From NCBI GenBank assembly GCA_964625175.1, contig CAZVAO010000032.1:1-20477 (forward strand): 20,477 nt of DNA. The letters run 5' to 3'. This stretch comes from CAZVAO01 sp964625175. Its GTDB lineage: Bacteria; Bacillota; UBA994; PWPR01. A program made the translations under genes and the position numbers. The notes beneath the pieces were generated by a model that worked only from the letters and a program-made list of their open reading frames with translations, searched no databases and was not told the DNA's origin. Below are positions 15,221 to 20,477 of the stretch, piece by piece; position 1 is the stretch's first letter, and each line of letters begins with the position of its first letter.

Positions 15221-15748
15221 TTGAGCCGAAGGTATATAGACATCCAAAAGAATATGCATCTTATTAAACTTCAGCAATTGGGCGCGAACGTTGAAGTGAT
15301 TGAAGGTGTTATGCATTTTATCCGATTCGAAGTGGAAGATACAACGATCAAATATGTCTACCATATCAATGACAAAGGTTTCTATTTCTTACAAAGACGT
15401 GCACCTTACCCGCTAAACTTCGGTACCTATTCATCGCAGGATAATGTTATTCAAGTTATACAAGATGATATTGCACAGATGAGGAATGCAAAACGTAGCA
15501 AGAAGTTTGAAGAATTCATTGCCATCAATCAAGCAATTACAAGCACTGCAAGTGATTTTGAAAATCTATTTCTCTATTACAATGTTCCCGGAACAGAGGC
15601 TAGAAAAATAGAAAAAAAGATGGCGGAATTTAGGGAACTGTTGCAGGAAACAAAAAAAATAAGTAAACGAATTAACTTTGATGATACGAGCTTTTTTGAA
15701 AAGCCTAGCAGTGAAATTAAAGACTCTAAGCATGATAATATTAAGTAA
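15221..15748 (+). CDS. hypothetical protein, 175 residues, C-terminal coiled coil
   Basis: Not recognised. A TTG start is chosen because the near-perfect AAGGAGGTGA site is 7 bases upstream and no better ATG fits (first internal Met at residue 12). Residues about 1-70 look like a small beta-rich domain (VEVIEGVMHFIRFEVEDTTI, YVYHINDKGFYFLQRR). Residues about 75-150 are helical and charged; KKMAEFRELLQETKKISKRI suggests a short coiled coil. The tail is polar. No signal peptide or membrane span. It is a single gene with its own promoter and terminator, lying between the antiporter pair (divergent) and the ArsB/NhaD transporter (same strand). Confidence 0.75.
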   Translation: MSRRYIDIQKNMHLIKLQQLGANVEVIEGVMHFIRFEVEDTTIKYVYHINDKGFYFLQRRAPYPLNFGTYSSQDNVIQVIQDDIAQMRNAKRSKKFEEFIAINQAITSTASDFENLFLYYNVPGTEARKIEKKMAEFRELLQETKKISKRINFDDTSFFEKPSSEIKDSKHDNIK

Positions 15749-15784
15749 GAAAAATCATATCACAACGGTGTTGTTATTTTTCTT
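15747..15784 (+). terminator. intrinsic terminator of the 15221 gene
   Basis: AAGAAAAAT (15747-15755) pairs with ATTTTTCTT (15776-15784), with an inner stem ACAAC/GTTGT (15762-15766 and 15770-15774) and loop GGT. The U-rich right arm completes it. The left arm begins within the stop codon. Confidence 0.8.
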
Positions 15785-15878
15785 GTTTAAATATTATTCG
15801 CATGTTTTTGAGTATCATTTTTGTTTGTCATTCAATACTTGATGAATCGCATAATAATAGTCTGACGAATATTCTTTG

Positions 15879-15918
15879 AGAGGTCTACATTTGACCTCTT
15901 CATGTTTTTGTATAAAAT
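15879..15918 (+). promoter_or_regulatory. promoter of ArsB/NhaD transporter gene with overlapping hairpin
   Basis: TTGACC (15891-15896), a 16-base spacer and TAAAAT (15913-15918). AGAGGTC (15879-15885) and GACCTCT (15893-15899) form a 7-7-7 inverted repeat whose right arm covers most of the -35, as an operator would. Confidence 0.5.
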
Positions 15919-15975
15919 TAAATGCTTTGACAATCTGTGGAAAAGAATATTTGTACAACAAATGGGGGAATTAAA

Positions 15976-17256
15976 GTGGCACATGCATTTGACTTATATA
16001 TCACGTTAATTGTTTTTATCGCAACCTACGTCATTATTGTCTCAGAAAGAATTAATAGGATGACCATTGCGTTTTTTGGGGCATTTCTGTTAATTGTTCT
16101 CCATGTCATCAATCTTAAATATGCCTTTGGGTCAATTGATTTCGATACGATAGGACTTCTGGTGGGTATGATGATTGTAGTCGGTATTACAAAAAAGACA
16201 GGGATCTTTCAGTATTTAGCAATAAAAGCGGCTAAACTTTCGAAAGGGGACCCCTGGCTAATCCTGTTCATGCTTAGTTTCATCACAGCGATTTCATCAG
16301 CTCTTTTGGATAATGTAACATCTGTATTGTTAATTGCTCCTGTAACATTAGTCATTACGGAGACGTTAGAGATCAACCCTGTACCCTTTATGATTGCCCA
16401 AATTATGGCAGCCAATATCGGTGGTACGTCAACGTTAATCGGTGACCCTCCTAACATTATGATTGGGACTGAAACGGGCTTGGGGTTCATGGATTTTATC
16501 AGTAATTTGTTGCCTATCATCATTATTATCTTTGCAGTGACCTTTTTCATTATCGGGAAAATATACAAAACCAAGATTCATGTCAAGGAATCCCGCAAAA
16601 ATGAAATCATGAAAATTAATGAGAACTTGGCTTTAACCGACAAAAGTCTGTTGAAAAAGTCGCTTTTTGTATTATTTTTGATCATTGCCGGGTTTGTTAT
16701 GAGTGATTTGCTTAATTTAGAAACGGCGGCTATCGCTTTAGCTGGTGCAGCCTTACTATTATTAATTAGCAAAGAAGAGCCAGAAGAAATATTACATGAA
16801 GTGGAATGGCCGACCATATTCTTTTTTGCATTTTTGTTTATATTAGTAGGGGGTTTGGAAAAGGTCGGTGTAATTGAATACATTGCGCGTAATATGGTTG
16901 CGCTTACGAATGGCAATCTCATGTTAACCGCCTTTTTGATTCTATGGGTATCTGCTATTGCCTCTTCCTTTATTGATAACATCCCCTTTGTGGCTACGAT
17001 GATTCCATTGATTCAAAGCATAGGTGCACTATCGACTTATAGTATTACGCCACTGTGGTGGGCTTTAGCGCTAGGGGCATGTTTAGGTGGCAATGGTACA
17101 TTAGTTGGAGCATCTGCAAATGTAGTCATCGCGGGTATTATGGAGAAACATAATCATAAGATCACATTCAGAGAATACATGAAGATTGCCTTTCCATTAA
17201 TGATTCTTTCAATTACAATCTCAAGCGCCTATTTATATCTACGCTATTTAAGATAA
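15976..17256 (+). CDS. ArsB/NhaD-family ion transporter
   Basis: 426-residue membrane protein with 10-12 helices, of the ArsB/NhaD (ion-transporter) superfamily that includes arsenite, Na+/H+ and dicarboxylate carriers. The two family repeats are plain: SSALLDNVTSVLLIAPVTL with ANIGGTSTLIGDPPNIMIG in the first half, and SSFIDNIPFVATMIPLI with GACLGGNGTLVGASANVVIAG in the second. A cytosolic loop rich in Lys and Glu lies between them. Start GTG 15976 is chosen because GGGGGAA is 7 bases upstream; an in-frame GTG at 15937 has no ribosome site. No ArsR, ArsA or ArsC gene is near, so arsenite resistance is not supported; Na+/H+ exchange or anion transport fits the antiporter neighbourhood better (inference). 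Confidence 0.9.
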   Translation: MAHAFDLYITLIVFIATYVIIVSERINRMTIAFFGAFLLIVLHVINLKYAFGSIDFDTIGLLVGMMIVVGITKKTGIFQYLAIKAAKLSKGDPWLILFMLSFITAISSALLDNVTSVLLIAPVTLVITETLEINPVPFMIAQIMAANIGGTSTLIGDPPNIMIGTETGLGFMDFISNLLPIIIIIFAVTFFIIGKIYKTKIHVKESRKNEIMKINENLALTDKSLLKKSLFVLFLIIAGFVMSDLLNLETAAIALAGAALLLLISKEEPEEILHEVEWPTIFFFAFLFILVGGLEKVGVIEYIARNMVALTNGNLMLTAFLILWVSAIASSFIDNIPFVATMIPLIQSIGALSTYSITPLWWALALGACLGGNGTLVGASANVVIAGIMEKHNHKITFREYMKIAFPLMILSITISSAYLYLRYLR

Positions 17257-17285
17257 TTAATCTCTATTTAATGGATTCCAGTGAG

Positions 17286-17310
17286 TAAATATTACAATAT
17301 TTATTATAAT
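17286..17310 (+). promoter_or_regulatory. putative promoter/operator of the BMP transporter operon
   Basis: Consensus TATAAT at 17305-17310. Directly upstream is a perfect 8-2-8 inverted repeat, TAAATATT (17286-17293) and AATATTTA (17296-17303), in the -35 to -10 spacer. No good -35 is visible, which would suit an activated or repressed promoter. Confidence 0.45.
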
Positions 17311-17378
17311 GTAGCAGGGATTTCTTAAACTATCACGAAATTATAGAGGCATTTATAAATCATATTGGAGGAAGACAT

Positions 17379-18443
17379 ATGAAGAAACTGCTAGTTTTAC
17401 TAATGGTCGCGCTTTTGGCAATGAGCTTTGCAGGATGTACACCTGAAGCCGTACCAGACGAACCAGACACACCAGATACACCTGCTACCACAGTCAGTAA
17501 AGTAACCATGGTTACCGATACGGGTGGGATCAACGATGAGTCTTTTAATCAAAGCGCCTGGGAAGGCTTACAGAGCCTAATGGATAAATATCCTGATGTG
17601 ACATTTGATTATATCCTTTCTGTGAACGAAGCAGATTATGCGCCAAACATGCGTGCTGCAGTAGAAAATGGTAGCGACCTAACATGGGCTGTTGGCTATA
17701 TGTTAGCGGATGCTATGGCGGAAACCGTTGAAGCAATGCCTGATGCTAAATTTGGGATCATCGATGTCAATTGGCTGAGTGGTGATAATCTCATGCAGTA
17801 TTCATTCAAAGAGCATGAGAGCACACTTTTAGCGGGTATCGTTGCAGGGTATGCAACCAAGTCAAATAAGGTTGCTTTCATCGGCGGCATGTCAGGCGAT
17901 TTAATTAAAAAGTTTGAAGTCGGCTTCCGTGCTGGTGTTAAACTTGTTAACCCTGATGCTACCATCGATGTCGCCTATACAGAGAGCTGGAGTGATGTTC
18001 AAAAGGGTAAAGAGCTAGCCTCAGCATTTTATGATCAGGGTATCGACGTTATTTACCATGCCTCTGGACAATGTGGTCTAGGTGTATTCCAAGCTGCTAC
18101 TGAGCGCGGAACTGGTCCTGAAGGCTTCTGGGCGATTGGTACAGACCGTGACCAGCATCCATTGGCACCTGACAATATTTTAACCAGTGTTATGAAGCAG
18201 GTTGGTGGCGTTATGGCTACTTATACTGAAGACTTCATTAATGGCACATTCGATGGTGGTTCTGTTAAGTCCTTAGGTCTCGCAGAAGGCGCTGTTGGCT
18301 TAGTCCCATCCAGTGTTGATACGATTCCTGCTGATATCAAAGATGCTGTTTTTGCTAAAATCGATGAAGTTACAGAGCAAATTCTTAATGGTGATTTAGT
18401 TGTTCCAAGCACCGAAGCGGAATTTGAAGCCTGGACTCCATAA
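17379..18443 (+). CDS. BMP-family ABC transporter substrate-binding lipoprotein
   Basis: 354-residue exported lipoprotein of the BMP/TmpC/Med family, which binds purine nucleosides in the best-studied members. Signal sequence 1-19 (MKKLLVLLMVALLAMSFAG) ends in a lipobox with acylated Cys20. A Pro/Thr/Asp linker (about 21-40) follows. The binding domain starts with VTMVTDTGGINDESFNQSAWEGL, the family's ligand-binding opening. It continues with NMRAAVENGSDLTWAVGYML, VAFIGGMSGDLIKKFEVGFRAGV, YHASGQCGLGVFQAA and WAIGTDRDQ. GGAGG (17367-17371) is 7 bases before ATG 17379. The ATPase and permease of the same importer follow. Nucleoside specificity is likely from the family but not proven by sequence. 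Confidence 0.95.
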   Translation: MKKLLVLLMVALLAMSFAGCTPEAVPDEPDTPDTPATTVSKVTMVTDTGGINDESFNQSAWEGLQSLMDKYPDVTFDYILSVNEADYAPNMRAAVENGSDLTWAVGYMLADAMAETVEAMPDAKFGIIDVNWLSGDNLMQYSFKEHESTLLAGIVAGYATKSNKVAFIGGMSGDLIKKFEVGFRAGVKLVNPDATIDVAYTESWSDVQKGKELASAFYDQGIDVIYHASGQCGLGVFQAATERGTGPEGFWAIGTDRDQHPLAPDNILTSVMKQVGGVMATYTEDFINGTFDGGSVKSLGLAEGAVGLVPSSVDTIPADIKDAVFAKIDEVTEQILNGDLVVPSTEAEFEAWTP

Positions 18444-18467
18444 ACTTGATATTTATAAGAAGATAAT

Positions 18468-18498
18468 ACAAAAACCAGACTTTAAGTCTGGTTTTTGT
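18468..18498 (+). terminator. perfectly symmetric hairpin between lipoprotein and ATPase genes
   Basis: ACAAAAACCAGACTT (18468-18482) and its exact complement (18484-18498) flank a single T; the 3' arm supplies the U-run. Works in either direction. In this operon type it is expected to lower ATPase and permease expression relative to the binding protein. Confidence 0.9.
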
Positions 18499-18508
18499 AT
18501 GTTATAAT
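18481..18508 (+). promoter_or_regulatory. internal promoter for ATPase/permease genes
   Basis: Extended -10 TGT-TATAAT (18500-18508). A weak -35 TTTAAG (18481-18486), 16 bases upstream, lies in the loop and right arm of the hairpin at 18468-18498, so terminator and promoter overlap. Confidence 0.5.
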
Positions 18509-18547
18509 CATTTTTGAATAGTAATTTAGTAGGGTAGAGGTGAGCTT

Positions 18548-20086
18548 ATGAGTTTAGCGATTGAAATGAGAAATATTACCAAGCGATTCCCTGGTGTCAT
18601 TGCTAATAAGGATGTAACTTTTGAATTGATAACTGGAGAGATCCATGCTCTACTTGGTGAGAATGGTGCTGGTAAATCGACGTTGATGAACGTTCTTTAC
18701 GGATTATATGCGCCTGAAGAAGGTCAGATTTTTATCGATGGTATTGAAACACTAATCTCAGATCCTATGACCGCCATTAAACACGGCATTGGGATGGTTC
18801 ATCAGCATTTTATGCTGGTGGAAACATTTACGGTGACCGAAAACATCATTTTAGGCGCTGAAATTGTCAAGAATGGGATGTTGGATATTACTCAAGCCCG
18901 CGAAGAGGTTGTAAAGCTGAGTCAGGAATTTGGCTTGGAAGTCGACCCCGATGCTAAAATCGAGGATATTTCTGTGGGGATGCAGCAGCGTGTTGAAATA
19001 TTAAAGGCGCTCTATCGTGGGGCGGACGTGCTGATTTTAGATGAACCAACGGCTGCGCTTACACCTGGAGAAATTGAAGAGTTAATCAATATCATGCGAC
19101 TTTTAACAGCAAAGAATATTTCGATTATCTTTATTACCCATAAGTTGAAAGAAGTACAATCTGCTTGTGATCGGGTGACCGTTATCCGCAGGGGTGAAGT
19201 CGTCGGAACCGTTAAAACAGCCGATGCGACAATCGATCGTTTGGCGGAGATGATGGTGGGACGTAAAGTGCTTTTAGAGGTTGATAAGAAGGAAGCACAT
19301 CCACAAGGGGTTTGTCTAGCTGTGCAAGATTTGCAGGTGTCCGATAACCGTCATTTACTCGCTGTATCTGGACTGTCATTTGATGTTCATTATGGTGAAA
19401 TTGTCGGCATAGCGGGTGTAGATGGCAATGGCCAAACAGAGCTGATTGAAGCAATCTCAGGTCTTCGCAAAACAGATTCTGGCAGCATCAAGCTATCAGG
19501 TGTTGAACTCACGACTTTATCGATTCGCCAACGTTATGAAGAGGGCATCGCCCATATCCCTCAAGACCGCCACAAGCACGGTTTAGTATTAGACTTTGAT
19601 TTGGCTGAGAATATGGTTTTACAAAATTTTTATAAACCACCTTTCTCCAATGGTGAATTTTTAAATTATAGAAAAATCAATGAATACGCAACAGATTTAG
19701 TTAAGAAGTACGATGTGCGTACGCCTGGTATTGATATTTTGGCAAAAAAGCTATCTGGCGGCAACCAGCAAAAAGTTATATTGGCACGAGAACTTGAACG
19801 TAAGCCCAAGTTAATCATTGCTGCCCAGCCGACGCGAGGATTAGATGTTGGAGCAATCGAGTTCGTACATCAACGTTTAGTTGAAGAACGAGATGCAGGA
19901 AGTGCCGTTCTCTTGGTTTCTCTGGAACTGGAAGAGGTCATGACGCTAAGTGATCGCATCATTGTCATGTTTGAGGGTGAAATAGCTGGTGAAATGCAAG
20001 CTGTTGATGCCACCGAACAGGGACTCGGTGTGTTAATGGCTGGCGGAGGAAATCAAGCTAAGAAAGAAGGTGATTCTCCTGTCTAA
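18548..20086 (+). CDS. ABC transporter ATPase (two fused nucleotide-binding domains) of BMP/nucleoside importer
   Basis: 512-residue cytosolic ATPase with two ABC domains, as in RbsA/NupO/YufO-type importers. Domain 1: Walker A GENGAGKST (about 37-45), Q-loop VHQHFM, signature ISVGMQQRVEIL, Walker B VLILDEPTAAL and switch ITHKL. Domain 2: degenerate Walker A GVDGNGQTEL (about 290-299, no GK pair), signature LSGGNQQKVILAREL and LIIAAQPTRGLDVGA, in which the Walker B Asp-Glu is replaced by Ala-Gln. This one-active-site layout is normal for the family. RBS GAGGTGAG ends just before ATG 18548. It overlaps the start of the permease gene, so the pair is translationally linked. Confidence 0.95.
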   Translation: MSLAIEMRNITKRFPGVIANKDVTFELITGEIHALLGENGAGKSTLMNVLYGLYAPEEGQIFIDGIETLISDPMTAIKHGIGMVHQHFMLVETFTVTENIILGAEIVKNGMLDITQAREEVVKLSQEFGLEVDPDAKIEDISVGMQQRVEILKALYRGADVLILDEPTAALTPGEIEELINIMRLLTAKNISIIFITHKLKEVQSACDRVTVIRRGEVVGTVKTADATIDRLAEMMVGRKVLLEVDKKEAHPQGVCLAVQDLQVSDNRHLLAVSGLSFDVHYGEIVGIAGVDGNGQTELIEAISGLRKTDSGSIKLSGVELTTLSIRQRYEEGIAHIPQDRHKHGLVLDFDLAENMVLQNFYKPPFSNGEFLNYRKINEYATDLVKKYDVRTPGIDILAKKLSGGNQQKVILARELERKPKLIIAAQPTRGLDVGAIEFVHQRLVEERDAGSAVLLVSLELEEVMTLSDRIIVMFEGEIAGEMQAVDATEQGLGVLMAGGGNQAKKEGDSPV

Positions 20087-20477
20087 GATTAATATAAGAG
20101 AATTGCTGAAGAAGGGCTGGGATGTGCTTAAACTCCCACTTGGTGCCGTATTCCTAGGATTAGTAGTGGGCGCATTTGCAATGATGTGGGTGGGAATTCA
20201 AGATGGTCTGACCACTTCGGAAATATTACGATTACCCCTTCAAGGTTATGGCGCCCTATTTGGCAGCATCTCCAGTCTTTACGGGTTCGGTGAGTCACTT
20301 GTATATGTTGTGCCATTGATTTTAACGGGTTTAGCGATTACGTTTGCCTTTCGCTGTGGTCTCTTTAACATCGGTGCTGAGGGCCAGTTTATCGTCGGTT
20401 CATTTGCTGCTGCCTATGTGGGCTTTACCTTTAATAATATCCCTGCTTTTCTGCAAATGACATTGGCAATTATAGCC
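20070..20477 (+). CDS. BMP/nucleoside-type ABC permease (partial, runs off right edge)
   Basis: 136 codons are visible, in a frame open to the window end. Content: VLKLPLGAVFLGLVVGAFAMMWVG (first helix), LQGYGALFGS, SLVYVVPLILTGLAITFAFRCGLFNIGAEGQFIVGSFAAAYVG. The FNIGAEGQ stretch is the hallmark of the BPD_transp_2 permeases that go with BMP lipoproteins (NupP/YufP type). The start is uncertain: GTG 20070 overlaps the ATPase gene by 17 bases and is used here, but CTG 20079 has a better-placed AAGGTGA and TTG 20103 is also in frame. An in-frame stop at 20034 limits the choice. A second permease gene is expected beyond the window. Confidence 0.9.
   Translation, partial: MILLSKINIRELLKKGWDVLKLPLGAVFLGLVVGAFAMMWVGIQDGLTTSEILRLPLQGYGALFGSISSLYGFGESLVYVVPLILTGLAITFAFRCGLFNIGAEGQFIVGSFAAAYVGFTFNNIPAFLQMTLAIIA

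Noticed and set aside
16578..16982. Minus-strand open frame of 134 codons
   Set aside because: Antisense to the ArsB/NhaD transporter gene, with no promoter or ribosome site and a composition explained by the opposite strand.
15976..17256. Arsenite efflux (arsB) assignment
   Set aside because: The family is broad and no arsR, arsA, arsC or arsD lies nearby; only the superfamily is supported.
17257..17378. Purine riboswitch ahead of the nucleoside-type importer
   Set aside because: The leader after the TATAAT is only about 65 bases and shows neither the conserved loops nor a paired-stem pattern of the purine aptamer.

Overview
This is a moderately A+T-rich chromosomal segment from a low-GC Gram-positive bacterium (Bacillota), most likely an anaerobic clostridial-type organism. 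Support for this: strong AGGAGG-type ribosome sites before nearly every gene, TTG/GTG starts next to good Shine-Dalgarno sequences, a BMP lipoprotein with a Gram-positive-style Thr/Pro/Asp linker, an ATP-dependent PEP carboxykinase, and a type I-beta DAHP synthase of the Thermotoga/Bacillus kind. The species cannot be named from the sequence. No tRNA, rRNA, IS element, phage gene or CRISPR array was seen, and codon and base use look even, so this reads as core chromosome rather than a mobile island.

Layout. 1-2090 (-): a class A penicillin-binding protein whose C-terminus lies off the left edge. 2350-4531 (+): a possible operon of a seven-bladed YVTN propeller, a NimA-like flavin-binding protein and a 244-residue orphan, ending at a hairpin (4560-4594). 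4620-5919 (+): DAHP synthase overlapping a small Cys-rich Fe-S protein. 6290-7447 (+): a metal-dependent amidohydrolase, followed by two terminators in tandem. 7638-9236 (-): pckA. 9563-10831 (-): a DUF401-type membrane transporter with its own terminator. 11000-12581 (-) and 13083-14666 (-): two copies of a two-gene unit, each a CPA2-type cation/proton antiporter followed by a PII-like protein and a homologous terminator. 15221-15748 (+): a 175-residue orphan reading away from the antiporters. 15976-17256 (+): an ArsB/NhaD-family ion transporter. 17379 to the right edge (+): a BMP-type (nucleoside-like) ABC importer consisting of a lipoprotein, a double ATPase and the start of a permease.

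How the genes may work together. About 9.5-17.3 kb is a run of secondary ion transporters: DUF401, two CPA2 antiporters and one ArsB/NhaD protein. Each CPA2 antiporter is paired with a small cytosolic PII-fold protein, which suggests allosteric control of the antiporter by a nucleotide or other small ligand. The two PII-like copies are about 85% identical by eye, and half of their differences fall in residues 42-60, roughly where the partner-contacting T-loop of PII lies. This is the most interesting system in the window. A second regulatory hint is a GTATAC-centred palindrome upstream of both pckA and the adjacent DUF401 transporter gene.

The annotation comes from reading the sequence and from family knowledge only. 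No database search was run. Identity counts were made by eye, and promoter calls are motif-based.
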